A stretch of DNA of 64,000 bases from Hankyongella sp964404985 (GTDB lineage: Bacteria > Pseudomonadota > Alphaproteobacteria > Sphingomonadales > Sphingomonadaceae). The translations under genes and the position numbers were made by a program. Shown here in pieces: positions 34,818-44,374 of this stretch. The stretch lies in contig CAYOMD010000009.1 in assembly GCA_964404985.1 (NCBI GenBank), positions 1 to 64,000 of the forward strand, read 5' to 3'. Position 1 is the first letter of the stretch; every line of letters begins with the position of its first letter. The notes beneath the pieces were generated by a model. That model was not told the DNA's origin. It did not search any database and saw only the letters and a program-made list of their open reading frames with translations.

Positions 34818-36530
34818 TCACAGACATTCCATGACGGCCCGGCCAAGACCGTAATATTCCGCCCGCTCGAAGAAGGCGGGTCGCAGGCCGGAGGAGACGA
34901 AGTCACCAACCAGTTTGCCGCTCTCGTCCTCGCCGGTGTATTTGAATGTGTAGAGGTCCTGCATCACGATCACATCGCCTTCCATGCCGACGATCTCCGA
35001 AATGTAAGTGACGCGCCGAACGCCGTCGCGCATCCGGCTGATCTGGACAATCATGTGGACCGCGTTGGCAATCTGCTCGCGGATCGCTTTGGGCGGCAGG
35101 TTGAGGCCCGCCATGTTGATCATGTTCTCCAGCCGGGTGAGCGCCTCGCGCGGCCGGTTGGCGTGAAGGGTGCCGAGAGAGCCGTCGTGGCCGGTGTTCA
35201 TGGCCTGCAGAAGGTCGATCGCCTCCGGGCCGCGAACTTCCCCGAGAATGATGCGGTCCGGACGCATCCGCAGTGCGTTCTTCACCAGATCGCGCATGGT
35301 GATTTCACCACGGCCTTCCAGGTTTGCCGGTCGGGTTTCCAAGCGTACCACATGCGGCTGCTGCAGTTGCAGCTCTGCCGCATCCTCGATGGTGACAATG
35401 CGCTCGCCGGGGTCGATGTTGCGCGAGACCGCGTTCAGCATCGTGGTCTTGCCCGAGCCGGTACCGCCCGAGATGACGATGTTCAGCCGGCAGCGCCCGG
35501 CGATTTGCAGCAGCCGGCACATCTTCGGGCTGATGTTGCCTTGCTCGGCCATCTTCTCCAGCGTGATCTTGCGCTTGGAGAATTTCCGGATGGAAATGGA
35601 CGATCCGTCGATCGCGAGCGGCGGAATCACGACGTTGACCCGGCTGCCATCGAGCAGACGAGCGTCGCAGAGCGGCTGGCTCTCGTCGACGCGCCGGCCG
35701 ATGGCTGCCACGATCCGCTGGGCGATGTTGAACAGGTGCTGCTCATCCCGGAAGCGCACGTCCGTCAGTTCCAGCTTGCCCTTGCGCTCGACATAGACCT
35801 GGTTGGGGCCGTTGATCATGATGTCGGTCACGGCTTCTTCCGCCAGCAGCGGCTCAAGCGGACCCAGGCCCAGCATGTCGTTGAGCAGCAGGCTGATGAG
35901 ATCGCGCTGCTCGACCGTGTTGAGGTTCAGCTTCTCCTGCAGAAGGAGTTCGCTGACAATGTCCGAAATCTGGTCTGCGACTTCCCCGCGATCCATCTCG
36001 GAGATGACGGAGGCATCGATATGCTCGATCAGCAGAGGGTGGATACGCTCTTTGGCCGCGAGCACACTCTCGGAGCTGCTGGAGGCCGACTTCGCGGTCT
36101 TTGGCTGTTTGACGACAATCGGGTCGACCTCGATGCCGCCGACAAGATCGATCACGTCATTCAGCAGAACGGTCACAACGTCACGGACTTCCGCTTCGCG
36201 TGCCTCAACGGCGCTCGCAGTGGCGGTTTCCCGAGTGAGGCTCATCAACTCGTCGGCGATCTCGGTGCGCCGGCGCAGGCGTGTCGCCTCCGCCGGGAAG
36301 CGCTCTGCGAGAAGCGGCTCCACCAGTTCGTAGAGTTGATCGACGATGGCCCCGCTGGCTGGTGAACTGTCCGGGGTATCCGGTGACAATGCTGCCGGGT
36401 TCGTGACGATTCCCTCGGCACCGATCGACACCAGGGGGCGCCGTCCGCTGCCAAGGGTCAGGCCGCCCAGCGCCCCGGGTGAGGGCTGAGCGGCGTTACG
36501 CCTCCCGAAACCGACAGGGCGCATGCTCAC
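34818..36530 (-). CDS. cpaF: Tad pilus assembly ATPase CpaF/TadA
   Basis: Secretion ATPase that powers pilus assembly and probably retraction. The 570-residue protein has the Walker A motif GGTGSGKTT, an Asp box with IEDAAELQL, the Walker B region RPDRIILGEVRGPEA, and the His box (GHDGSLGTLHAN). The N-terminal 150 residues are longer and less conserved than in Caulobacter CpaF, with a Ser-rich stretch near 150. It overlaps nothing and is closely spaced between cpaE and tadB. Confidence 0.96.
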   Translation of the reverse strand: MSMRPVGFGRRNAAQPSPGALGGLTLGSGRRPLVSIGAEGIVTNPAALSPDTPDSSPASGAIVDQLYELVEPLLAERFPAEATRLRRRTEIADELMSLTRETATASAVEAREAEVRDVVTVLLNDVIDLVGGIEVDPIVVKQPKTAKSASSSSESVLAAKERIHPLLIEHIDASVISEMDRGEVADQISDIVSELLLQEKLNLNTVEQRDLISLLLNDMLGLGPLEPLLAEEAVTDIMINGPNQVYVERKGKLELTDVRFRDEQHLFNIAQRIVAAIGRRVDESQPLCDARLLDGSRVNVVIPPLAIDGSSISIRKFSKRKITLEKMAEQGNISPKMCRLLQIAGRCRLNIVISGGTGSGKTTMLNAVSRNIDPGERIVTIEDAAELQLQQPHVVRLETRPANLEGRGEITMRDLVKNALRMRPDRIILGEVRGPEAIDLLQAMNTGHDGSLGTLHANRPREALTRLENMINMAGLNLPPKAIREQIANAVHMIVQISRMRDGVRRVTYISEIVGMEGDVIVMQDLYTFKYTGEDESGKLVGDFVSSGLRPAFFERAEYYGLGRAVMECL

Positions 36531-36533
36531 GGT

Positions 36534-37802
36534 TTAGTTGCTCTTCCTGGGCTGAAGCATTTGCCGCGCTTTGGCGATAAGGTCTGCAACCCCGGATACC
36601 TTGGCGGACTTCTCGGGTGCTCCATCCACCGAGTGGATCATAGTGTAGAGCTGTTTCATGGCATTTGCGGCCTTCGAGCCCTTGGCGGCCTCGACGATCG
36701 GCTTGCCCTGCTTGGCGGCCAGCGCCGCCGATTTTGGATCGAAGACGATCGCCAGTGCGATCGGTCGCTCGATCGAGGCTTCAAAATCCTTGCGCGTCAC
36801 CTCCAGCTCGCCGCCTGCCCCGACACGGTTGCCGACGATCCAGACCCGGGCATTGGGGCTGACCGACTGCAGGAAACCGAGCAGGCGGATGGTATCGCGG
36901 GTGGCCGCAAGCGTCATGTCCGTCACGACCACCACATCGGTCGCATCGGCGATCAGGGTCGGGTTTTGTACGGCAATGTTGCGCGGGATATCGACCACGA
37001 GCATATCATAGGCGGATTTCAGTTCATCCTGCAGGTGCTGCAGCGCATTGCCGTCTGCCAGCAACGGCATCGTCATCGGCGTTTCTGCAGACATCACTGC
37101 AAGACGGTCGGAGATCTTCACGATCGCCCGCTCGACGAACAGCGAGTCGACGCGCGAGGGGTTTTCCAGCGCATCGGTGAGGCCGCGGCCCGGCTCGACG
37201 TCGAACGTGAGGGCTCCGACGCCAAAGTGAAGGTCGAGATCGAGGATCGCCGTGCGCTCCTGTGCGTCTTCGGCGAACTGCCAGGCCAGCGAGGCGGCAA
37301 TGCTTGAGGCACCAAGCCCGCCGCGCGCACCAACGACGTGCACGATCCGCTGCTGCTTTTCCGCATGTTCCTGGGTCTTGGGCGTGTTGAAGGCGTTCTG
37401 CGCCATGGCGAAGGCGTCGCGCAGAAGGTCTGGCGTCACAGGCTTCAGCAGATAATCCTGAATGCCGGATGCCAGCAGCTCGCGATAGAGTGTCACGTCA
37501 TTGATGCTGCCGAGTGCCAGCACGATGGTGCCGGGCTCGCAGACCTCCGCAAGGCTGCCGATTTCGCCGAGCGGATCGCCGCTGCCCGCCAGGTCGACCA
37601 GCAGAATCTGCGGCGACGCGGTCATGGAGAGAGACTGCACAGCGTTGGGCAAACCACCGAGATAGAGCTTCTCGGCCAGATAGCCCATCTCGACAGCGAC
37701 CGCCTTGACAGCGGCGACCGTCTCAGGATCGTTGAGGAAAGCCATGAATGGCTCTCGCTGTGCGGTTTTCATGGTTCTTGACGCGGACCAGGGTGCGTTC
37801 AT
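36534..37802 (-). CDS. cpaE: Pilus localisation ATPase CpaE/TadZ
   Basis: ParA/MinD-superfamily protein of 422 residues that places the Tad apparatus, often at a pole. The N-terminal half is a receiver-like domain (about 10-130, ASGIQDYLLKPVTPDLL). The C-terminal half has a deviant Walker A motif ARGGLGASS, LDLDLHFG and the DIPRN segment. As in other TadZ proteins the usual P-loop lysine is missing. Two in-frame ATG starts (37802 and 37772) are possible. Confidence 0.93.
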   Translation of the reverse strand: MNAPWSASRTMKTAQREPFMAFLNDPETVAAVKAVAVEMGYLAEKLYLGGLPNAVQSLSMTASPQILLVDLAGSGDPLGEIGSLAEVCEPGTIVLALGSINDVTLYRELLASGIQDYLLKPVTPDLLRDAFAMAQNAFNTPKTQEHAEKQQRIVHVVGARGGLGASSIAASLAWQFAEDAQERTAILDLDLHFGVGALTFDVEPGRGLTDALENPSRVDSLFVERAIVKISDRLAVMSAETPMTMPLLADGNALQHLQDELKSAYDMLVVDIPRNIAVQNPTLIADATDVVVVTDMTLAATRDTIRLLGFLQSVSPNARVWIVGNRVGAGGELEVTRKDFEASIERPIALAIVFDPKSAALAAKQGKPIVEAAKGSKAANAMKQLYTMIHSVDGAPEKSAKVSGVADLIAKARQMLQPRKSN

Positions 37803-37822
37803 GGCTGTTAGCCCCAGTTAAG

Positions 37823-38452
37823 TTACTTGTTGTTGCTCGTGGCGGTCGGGAGTTCCTTGTCGACGCCCGACGGCTTGTGATCACGCCAGACTTTTACCGC
37901 CTTGCTGATGATCTCGCCGTCCGGGCCACGATAGGTCTTGCCGGTTACCAGATCGTTCGGGTCTGCGATCATGGCGTTGAGATTGCTCACAACGGCACAC
38001 CCGAAGTTGCTGGATGTATTGGTGGCCATGCCTTCGCCGGCCTTGCGGTGCCAGTCCGGGCAGTTGGGGCGCTCGGCGGTTGCTCGCGAGACCACCAGGC
38101 GCACCATGCCGGGTTGCAGCGGCGGGCTGGTCGGCACCGCCGGCGTCTCCTCGATCAGCATGCCGAAGCGGGCAACCACCCCGGCGATGGCGGCGCGGCG
38201 CTGGCTGCGCCCGGATTCGACCGGATCGTCGATGGCAAGCCGGTCCCCGTACTGGACATTCTGGGCTTGCAGGAATCCGTCGACTGCTGCGGCATCAGCC
38301 GGTGCCAGCGTATCGCCTGGCCCAAAGCGCACATCATACGCCAGCTGTGAGACCGTAACCTGCGGCTTGAAGGTCGATTCAAGCGTAGGATTGCCGCAGG
38401 CGGCCAGACCGAAGGCCACAAGCAGAGGATACCATTTCAATCTGAATGCCAT
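37823..38452 (-). CDS. cpaD: Tad pilus lipoprotein CpaD
   Basis: Outer-membrane-associated lipoprotein of 209 residues. The lipobox FGLAAC puts the lipidated Cys at 19. The CpaD domain includes VESGRSQRRAAIAGVVARFG and a C-terminal NFGCAVVSNLNAMIADPNDL segment, the best-conserved part. It probably helps the CpaC secretin assemble. The gene is in its usual position between cpaC and cpaE. Confidence 0.93.
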   Translation of the reverse strand: MAFRLKWYPLLVAFGLAACGNPTLESTFKPQVTVSQLAYDVRFGPGDTLAPADAAAVDGFLQAQNVQYGDRLAIDDPVESGRSQRRAAIAGVVARFGMLIEETPAVPTSPPLQPGMVRLVVSRATAERPNCPDWHRKAGEGMATNTSSNFGCAVVSNLNAMIADPNDLVTGKTYRGPDGEIISKAVKVWRDHKPSGVDKELPTATSNNK

Positions 38453-38461
38453 GGATATCTC

Positions 38462-40021
38462 CTATTGTGCTGAAAAGCCGGGGGCGACCGGCGCGGCGGG
38501 TGCCGAGCCTGCCGCTGCCGGTGGTGCCGCCTGCGGCGCAGGGGCGTTCTGTTCGGGCTTTGGCCGGTTGGTCTTGAAGTTGCGCCCGAGCAACCAGCGC
38601 TCGAGATCGCTCGGGGACTTTAGGCCGTCGGTCGGCAGGCGGATGTCTTTCGCGTTGACCGGGCGCACCAGATACGGCGTCACCACGATCACCAGTTCGG
38701 ACTCATTGCGGCGGAACCGGTCCGACTTGAACAAGGCTCCCAGCACCGGCAGATTGCCGAGACCCGGCGTCTTGCTCACGTCCTGGGTGGTGCCGTTGCG
38801 CAGCAGGCCGGCAATCATGAAGCTCTGTCCGGAGCCAAGCTCGACCGTGGTCTCGGCCCTGCGGGTGACGATGCCCGGCACGTCGAATCCGTTGATGCGG
38901 ATCGCGCCCGCAGACGACAGTTCGCTGACCTCCGGCTTGACTTTCAGGCTGATCCGATCACCCGACAACACCACCGGAATGAAGGACAGGCCGACCCCGT
39001 ATGGCTTGAACTCGATGGAGATGACCCCCGGTTCCTGGGAAATCGGGACCGGGAATTCGCCGCCGGCCAGGAAGCTGGCCAGTTCACCCGAAAGCGCGGT
39101 CAGGTTCGGCTCGGCGAGGATGGTCACCATCCCCTCCTGAGCCAGCGCATCCAGGGCACCCGCCGCATCGATGCCGAACAGTTTGCCGGCAATGCCGATG
39201 GCGGTTCGGCCGTCTGGTGGCACCAGGAAGTCGAATATCGTGCCGGGATTCGCCGGGTTGACGAACTGCCCGGTGCCGGGATCGAGCGGCAGCGAGATCG
39301 AGCCGGCGGGCAGGCCGAAGAAGCTTGATGCGTCCGCGGTCGGCAGGGCACCCAGTGGCCGGTCCGTAATGTTGACGAAGTTGCGTCCGCGCGACAGGTT
39401 GAACAGAAAGCCGCCCGTCTTGTCCCGGGTCGCACCGTTGAAACCGACTTCCTTCAGGACATCGCGGCTGACTTCGGCAATCTTGACCTGCAGGTTGACC
39501 TGCATCGGCGTGACGGATGTCAGGTTGTTGACGACTTTTTGCTTCTCGCCGACGAAGTCCTGCACCAGGCGTGCCGATGTGGCGACCATATCCGGCGTGG
39601 CAACTGTGCCCTCGAGCACGACCAGGCCGTTCAGGGTTTTCACCGTGATGTCGGTCTCCGGCATCGCAGTATCGAGCATGGTCTTGATCTGGTCGATGTT
39701 GTTGGCGACCTGAACCTCTGCGGCATAGATGACCTGCTCGGCACCATCGACGGCATACAGCGTTGTCGCACCTTCTCCAGTGCCGAACACATAGATCAGG
39801 CGGGACGACTTGATCTGGATGTCGGCGACCTTCGGGTTGGCAATGAACACATTGGTGGCCGGGCGGTCGAGCCGCAGCAGGATGCCCTTGTTGACGCCGA
39901 TTGCCAGATTGTTGCTGGCGTTCTGCACGGCAGGTGCTGCCGATAACTGCGGGCCGGCGCTAGCACAGGCCAGTGCCAGGCCCAGCGCAATACTGGCGCG
40001 AATGCGTGTGTGCTTGCGCAT
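38462..40021 (-). CDS. cpaC: Tad pilus secretin CpaC/RcpA
   Basis: Outer-membrane secretin, 519 residues. A signal peptide is followed by an N0/BON-like region (about 40-190), then the secretin domain with VTILAEPNLTALSGELASFLAGGEFPVP and the C-terminal VPGLGNLPVLGALF-like block. The tail after residue 485 is Ala/Pro-rich and of low complexity. It would form the gated pore through which the pilus leaves. It is three bases downstream of cpaB. Confidence 0.95.
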   Translation of the reverse strand: MRKHTRIRASIALGLALACASAGPQLSAAPAVQNASNNLAIGVNKGILLRLDRPATNVFIANPKVADIQIKSSRLIYVFGTGEGATTLYAVDGAEQVIYAAEVQVANNIDQIKTMLDTAMPETDITVKTLNGLVVLEGTVATPDMVATSARLVQDFVGEKQKVVNNLTSVTPMQVNLQVKIAEVSRDVLKEVGFNGATRDKTGGFLFNLSRGRNFVNITDRPLGALPTADASSFFGLPAGSISLPLDPGTGQFVNPANPGTIFDFLVPPDGRTAIGIAGKLFGIDAAGALDALAQEGMVTILAEPNLTALSGELASFLAGGEFPVPISQEPGVISIEFKPYGVGLSFIPVVLSGDRISLKVKPEVSELSSAGAIRINGFDVPGIVTRRAETTVELGSGQSFMIAGLLRNGTTQDVSKTPGLGNLPVLGALFKSDRFRRNESELVIVVTPYLVRPVNAKDIRLPTDGLKSPSDLERWLLGRNFKTNRPKPEQNAPAPQAAPPAAAGSAPAAPVAPGFSAQ

Positions 40022-40023
40022 GA

Positions 40024-41085
40024 TCAGCGGCCTCCTGCGGCGACTTGTGTGGTCTCGGCGCCACGATTGACGATAATGCTGGGGCCGGATGGCCGTGGAG
40101 CCGGCGCAGCCTGTGCCGGTGCTGCGGGTGCTGCTGCCACTGGTGCCGACCCGGCATCGGAACTGACTTTGGCACCATTGGCAAATTTCGAGACTTCCTT
40201 GCCGAGCGTGAACGTCTGGACGTCATCCCATGGCAGCTTCGGGTCACGTCTCACACTTGGCGCTGACACTGTGGGCGTGGGACCGGCTGCCGGTTTGCCC
40301 GCCTTGTCGGCAGGTAGACGGGCGCTGGCCGCCAGCAGGACCGGATCCCCCTTCGGGCTGGTTGCCGGTTCCTGTCTGTCCAGCGCTGCTGCAAGCTGCG
40401 CTTCCTCTGGCAGGGGGCGCAGGCTGAGCGATACCGCGCCGATCAGTTGCATGACAGCGACTTTCTCGACGAGCTTGGGTGTGACTTCCAGTGTGACGGT
40501 ACGACCGACCTTGGGCTGGTCCTCGCGGTCATTGAAGTCCTGATCGATCGCCAGCACGCGAACATTCTGCAGGATGGTCTCGGAGACCCGCAGCGGGCCG
40601 CGGTCCCCCTGGTCAACCTCGTGGGTCAGGATGAGGTCGACGCGGTCGCCCGGAAACACGAAACCGGCAACACCTGAGGTATCGGAAATCGCGATCGTTA
40701 TCGCCCGCATGCCGGGGACCAGGGCTGCCGCGAGAAAGCCGCGCTCGCCGGGGCCGACCAGGCCGGCAACCGGCATCGGCAGTCCGGCTGCGATATCCGT
40801 ACGGACGACCTTGCCGAAAATTTTCGTCTCATCGCCGGCGACGCCGCTGACGATAGCCTCGTCGATGGCATTATCCGGCCAGCGTTTCCAGGCGACATGT
40901 GCCGCCTCGATGATCGTGCCGCGCGGCAGCAGTTTGACTGCCACCAGCACCTGTTTTTCTGCGGAAACCTGCTCGACCTGCTGCGGCGCGGCAGACTGCT
41001 GCATCATGAGGGAGCGCGCAAGCATGGCGGTAAAGCCAGCTATGATCAATGCGCCAACAAGCAGAATAAGACTACGCGGGTTCAT
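40024..41085 (-). CDS. cpaB: Tad pilus assembly protein CpaB/RcpC
   Basis: Periplasmic assembly protein of about 353 residues. An N-terminal membrane helix (SLILLVGALIIAGFTAML) is followed by a SAF domain (VLVAVKLLPRGTIIEAAHV) and the RcpC/CpaB region with PGDRVDLILTHEVDQG. The C-terminal 60 residues are Ala/Pro-rich. Start at ATG 41085 (MNPRSL) preferred over a GTG four codons upstream. It lies between cpaA and cpaC. Confidence 0.93.
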   Translation of the reverse strand: MNPRSLILLVGALIIAGFTAMLARSLMMQQSAAPQQVEQVSAEKQVLVAVKLLPRGTIIEAAHVAWKRWPDNAIDEAIVSGVAGDETKIFGKVVRTDIAAGLPMPVAGLVGPGERGFLAAALVPGMRAITIAISDTSGVAGFVFPGDRVDLILTHEVDQGDRGPLRVSETILQNVRVLAIDQDFNDREDQPKVGRTVTLEVTPKLVEKVAVMQLIGAVSLSLRPLPEEAQLAAALDRQEPATSPKGDPVLLAASARLPADKAGKPAAGPTPTVSAPSVRRDPKLPWDDVQTFTLGKEVSKFANGAKVSSDAGSAPVAAAPAAPAQAAPAPRPSGPSIIVNRGAETTQVAAGGR

Positions 41086-41121
41086 ACCGATACGCACCTG
41101 CTAAGGGTGAATGAGCGCTAA

Positions 41122-41628
41122 CTATGCCGCCAACACCTTAAGGATTGGTTCAACGAGGACGATGATGCCGCCGGTTGCGATCGCCACCCCATAGGGTACC
41201 TTTCGCGGTGCCTGCGGATTGAGCCGGGTCCGGATGATGACGACCGTCGCCACGACAGCGCCGGCCAGCGCCGTCCAGTAAATGGCTTGCCCGAAGCTGC
41301 CGAGCGGGAGCCAGAGTGCCAGCGCTGCCATCAGCTTGACATCGCCACCTCCCATGACCTTGAGGGCAAACAGCCCGGCAAGAACGGCAAACACGACCGC
41401 AGACAGGGCAAGCTGTGTCCCGGCCAACGGCAGCAAAGGCTCACCGGATGCATAGGCGAGCAACAGCCAATAGGGTGGCGCCAGCACTGCAATCACAAGG
41501 CAGAGTCGATTGGAAATGATATAGCGGCGGACGTCGCCGATGGCGGCAACCATGAGCAGCGCGCACAAGGCAATCTCCAGGGTGACCTGCCCGATGCGTG
41601 CGATTTCCAGTGTGACAGCCTCTGACAT
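41122..41628 (-). CDS. cpaA: Prepilin peptidase CpaA/TadV
   Basis: Type IV leader peptidase (A24 family) of about 168 residues that cleaves Flp-type prepilins. Both catalytic aspartates are visible: one in AAIGDVRRYIISN near residue 34 and one in GGGDVKL near 96. Six hydrophobic segments match the family's short form without a methylase domain. It begins the Tad operon; no pilin gene precedes it. ATG at 41628 preferred over a GTG three codons earlier. Confidence 0.92.
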   Translation of the reverse strand: MSEAVTLEIARIGQVTLEIALCALLMVAAIGDVRRYIISNRLCLVIAVLAPPYWLLLAYASGEPLLPLAGTQLALSAVVFAVLAGLFALKVMGGGDVKLMAALALWLPLGSFGQAIYWTALAGAVVATVVIIRTRLNPQAPRKVPYGVAIATGGIIVLVEPILKVLAA

Positions 41629-41678
41629 GAGCGGCACACTAGTGGCCCATGGTGAACAAAGCGTAAGGAGGATCTGCC

Positions 41679-42599
41679 TTGCAGGACGAAGTATTATGCC
41701 GGCGCAGTCTGCCGCCCGGCGGCGTTGAGCATCGCCTGGATTTGGGAGCTGCCAGGCTGCGCATTCACGTCTGGAGCGGCGCGCGCGCGGACTGCGGCAC
41801 GATCATCCTGCTCAACGGGCGCGGTGATTTCATCGAGAAATATGCCGAGGCTTGCCACGCCATGGTGGGCTGGGGGCCGACACTGCTGGCGCTTGACTGG
41901 CGCGGGCAAGGGCTCTCCGGTCGATTGGCGTCAGACCCGCGTATTGGCCACGCGGATGATCTGGGCGCACTTGCCGGCGATCTGCCGGCCATGCTGGACC
42001 GAATCGACCTGCCGAGGCCGTTGCGTCTTGTCGCGCATTCGATGGGCGGGCATCTGGCGCTGCGGCTGTTGCATGATCATCCGGGCCTGGTGGAGCGGGC
42101 GGTGCTGCTCTCGCCGATGCTGCGGTTCCGGACCGCCCCGGTGCCCTGGGGACTGGCGAAGTGGATCGCGGCCGGGGCCATATGGCTGGGATTGGGCGAG
42201 CGCTATGCACCGGGGCAGGGGCCATTCGATGCAACAGTGCGCACGCAAAGTGCCCGCTTCCTGACCACGGACCCTGCGCGGCAGACTGATGAAAGCTGGT
42301 GGGCAGCCCAGAACCCGGCGCTAGTGAGCGGCGGTGTGAGCTTTGGCTGGTTGCAGGCAGCTTTTCGATCCGTCGCGCTGCTCGAGTCTCCCGGCTATCT
42401 GGAGGCAATCCAGACACCGCTGCTGGTGCTGGCGGCCGGTGCGGATCGCATCGTCGATCTCCCGGCGACTGAGCGTGCCTGCAAGCGGTTGCCGCAGGCT
42501 GTGCTGCATATCGTCGCGGGTGCGCAGCACGAACTGCTGCGGGAGCAGGACAGTATTCGCACGGCTGCGCTTTCGCAGATCCGGGATTACCTGCTGTAG
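41679..42599 (+). CDS. Lysophospholipase-like alpha/beta hydrolase (PldB type)
   Basis: Serine hydrolase of 306 residues in the hydrolase_4/PldB group. LLNGRGDFIEKY, LDWRGQGLSGR and the nucleophile elbow HSMGGH are clear, with a late AQHELLREQD carrying the histidine. It starts with TTG: AAGGAGGA ends seven bases upstream, and no ATG lies nearby. It is divergent from cpaA with only 50 bases between them, and its 3' end overlaps ruvX by 13 bases. The likely substrate is a lysophospholipid or monoacylglycerol, by family only. Confidence 0.86.
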   Translation: MQDEVLCRRSLPPGGVEHRLDLGAARLRIHVWSGARADCGTIILLNGRGDFIEKYAEACHAMVGWGPTLLALDWRGQGLSGRLASDPRIGHADDLGALAGDLPAMLDRIDLPRPLRLVAHSMGGHLALRLLHDHPGLVERAVLLSPMLRFRTAPVPWGLAKWIAAGAIWLGLGERYAPGQGPFDATVRTQSARFLTTDPARQTDESWWAAQNPALVSGGVSFGWLQAAFRSVALLESPGYLEAIQTPLLVLAAGADRIVDLPATERACKRLPQAVLHIVAGAQHELLREQDSIRTAALSQIRDYLL

Positions 42600-43054
42600 T
42601 GCAGCGCGTCGATTGCCCCTTGCAGGATGTAGGCGGCAGCTAGCTTGTCGACCAGTTCGGCACGGCGCGCGCGGCTGGTGTCAGCGTCAAGCAGGGTGCG
42701 CGTGACCGCGACGGTTGACCAGCGTTCGTCCCACAGCAGGATCGGCAGTGCGAGCACCGCATGAAGGTTGCGGGCGAAGGTGCGCAAGGATTGGGTCTGC
42801 GGTGACATGCTCCCGTCCAGGCTCAAGGGCAGGCCGACCACGAAGCCGGTCAGCCGCTGCTCCCGGCAGCGCTGCTGCAGAATGGCCACGTCCGCCGTAA
42901 ATTTGCCGCGTGTCAGCGTCTCCGCCGGCGAGGCAATGGTCCACCCGGCATCGCAGTACGCCAGCCCGATGGTCTTGCTGCCGACGTCCAGCCCGCCCAG
43001 TCGACCCTTGCCCGGCAGTGCCGCCGCGAATTCGCCCGGACTCTGGGTGATCAT
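42587..43054 (-). CDS. ruvX: YqgF/RuvX, RNase H-fold resolvase-like protein
   Basis: Protein of 155 residues in the YqgF family, implicated in pre-16S rRNA 5' end processing and proposed as a Holliday-junction nuclease. The first acidic strand is GLDVGSKTIGLAYCD, with VVGLPLSLDGSMSPQ and WDERWSTVAV completing the active site. It overlaps the upstream DUF3089 gene by four bases (ATGA) and is probably translated with it. Confidence 0.94.
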   Translation of the reverse strand: MITQSPGEFAAALPGKGRLGGLDVGSKTIGLAYCDAGWTIASPAETLTRGKFTADVAILQQRCREQRLTGFVVGLPLSLDGSMSPQTQSLRTFARNLHAVLALPILLWDERWSTVAVTRTLLDADTSRARRAELVDKLAAAYILQGAIDALHYSR

Positions 43055-44250
43055 GGCGTGGGCCGGTGCAGTGCCTTGAGGCGTGCCTCGGCATCCAGGC
43101 GGATATCGGCCCAGAACAGCGTGATGTCATAACGGTTGAAGTCATTGCCCGGTAACGCCCGCTCCGAGAACGGGGCCTTGGGTTTGGGCGAGATGATCAA
43201 AAGGCCTTCCGGCGTACAGCGTGCGCCCACAAGGCCGGAGACCAGGGTGTCGAGCGCGCCGTTCGGCACCGGGCTGAAGGCAAGCGCGCCCTTATGTGCT
43301 TCGCTACCGACCAACTTGTCGTCACGCGTGCCGCTGAGCGGATTGGTGCACAGCAGATTTCTGGTCTGACGCGGATCTTTGCGCTCCAGCCACGCGGCGG
43401 CATCCAGCAGATGTTTGGGATCGACCGGCTCGGCAAAGCTCACCCAACTGACCAGGCAGCGAACGTCCCCGGGGTCCTTGCAGGCGCGCAGCGACAAGGC
43501 CTGCAGATCGCCCGGATAGTCAACCGGCCAGCCGAGCAGATAGGCGGCAACCAGAGTCTGGCTCAGGGTCGCGCCAGCAATACGGTCAGCGAGAAGTCGT
43601 TTGGCGAGCAGCGCACCCTGGCCGTGCCCGACCAGGAAGAACGGCCGGTCCGGGTCACGCTGGACAAGAAAGGCATCAAAAGCGGCCTGTGCATCGGTAT
43701 AGGCAAGGTCGATGGCTGCACGGGCGTCCTCGCTCTGGCTGTATTGCGCCCCGATCGTCGCCTGCCGGATCAAGGGGGCCCAGACTGTGCCGACACTGTT
43801 GAACGCACTGGCCTCATGGCGGACTGCCTCAAGCTGCAGGGCCTTGCTGGCGCTGTCGGTCAGCGGGTCGTTCCAGCTTCTGGCACTGAGGTAAGCGTCA
43901 GGCCCCAGGTAGAATATATCTGTCGCAGGGGTGTCCGTCGGCTGATGTTCCGGCGGCACAGCCAGTGCAGGGGATTGCTCCAGATCCGGGTGGGCAAGCC
44001 ATGCCCCCTGAACCGTGTAGTCCGGCTGTGCGGCCTGCGGGCTGTCCTGAAACGCGATCTTGGGCACAAACGTCGTGCGCAGTAGGCTCGGGGCATAGGC
44101 GTTGAACAGCCACCAGAGCCCGACGGCGACGGTAATCAGCCCGGCAACCAGCCACAAAAACTTCGTCGCCGGTGTTCGGCGTCTTTTGGGGGAGGGGCGT
44201 TCGGGCGGCGGCCGCTCCCACGAGGGGCGCTCTTCAACAGGGTTTGTCAT
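43051..44250 (-). CDS. DUF3089 alpha/beta-hydrolase-like protein
   Basis: Membrane-anchored protein of about 399 residues. A Pro/Arg-rich N-terminus precedes one membrane helix (LWLVAGLITVAVGLWWLF), then the DUF3089 domain with DIFYLGPDAYLS and the nucleophile-elbow-like GHGQGA. The active domain is probably periplasmic. The family is common in alphaproteobacteria but its substrate is unknown. The ATG at 44250 is preferred over a GTG ten codons upstream. It is translationally coupled to ruvX. Confidence 0.82.
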   Translation of the reverse strand: MTNPVEERPSWERPPPERPSPKRRRTPATKFLWLVAGLITVAVGLWWLFNAYAPSLLRTTFVPKIAFQDSPQAAQPDYTVQGAWLAHPDLEQSPALAVPPEHQPTDTPATDIFYLGPDAYLSARSWNDPLTDSASKALQLEAVRHEASAFNSVGTVWAPLIRQATIGAQYSQSEDARAAIDLAYTDAQAAFDAFLVQRDPDRPFFLVGHGQGALLAKRLLADRIAGATLSQTLVAAYLLGWPVDYPGDLQALSLRACKDPGDVRCLVSWVSFAEPVDPKHLLDAAAWLERKDPRQTRNLLCTNPLSGTRDDKLVGSEAHKGALAFSPVPNGALDTLVSGLVGARCTPEGLLIISPKPKAPFSERALPGNDFNRYDITLFWADIRLDAEARLKALHRPTP

Positions 44251-44374
44251 GCGTGATGCTGTTGGTCGACCAATCGGCACCCGTTTGCAAGAGGCGAGAT
44301 AACGCTGGCGCTTGCATGACGTTTTCCCCGAGTGCTAGCTGCGCTGTAAAGTTGCCAGCAAGAATGGACACGAC

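Noticed and set aside
34125..36365. A frame of about 740 codons opposite tadB and cpaF
   Set aside because: It is the shadow of two well-conserved Tad genes, with no recognisable motif of its own.
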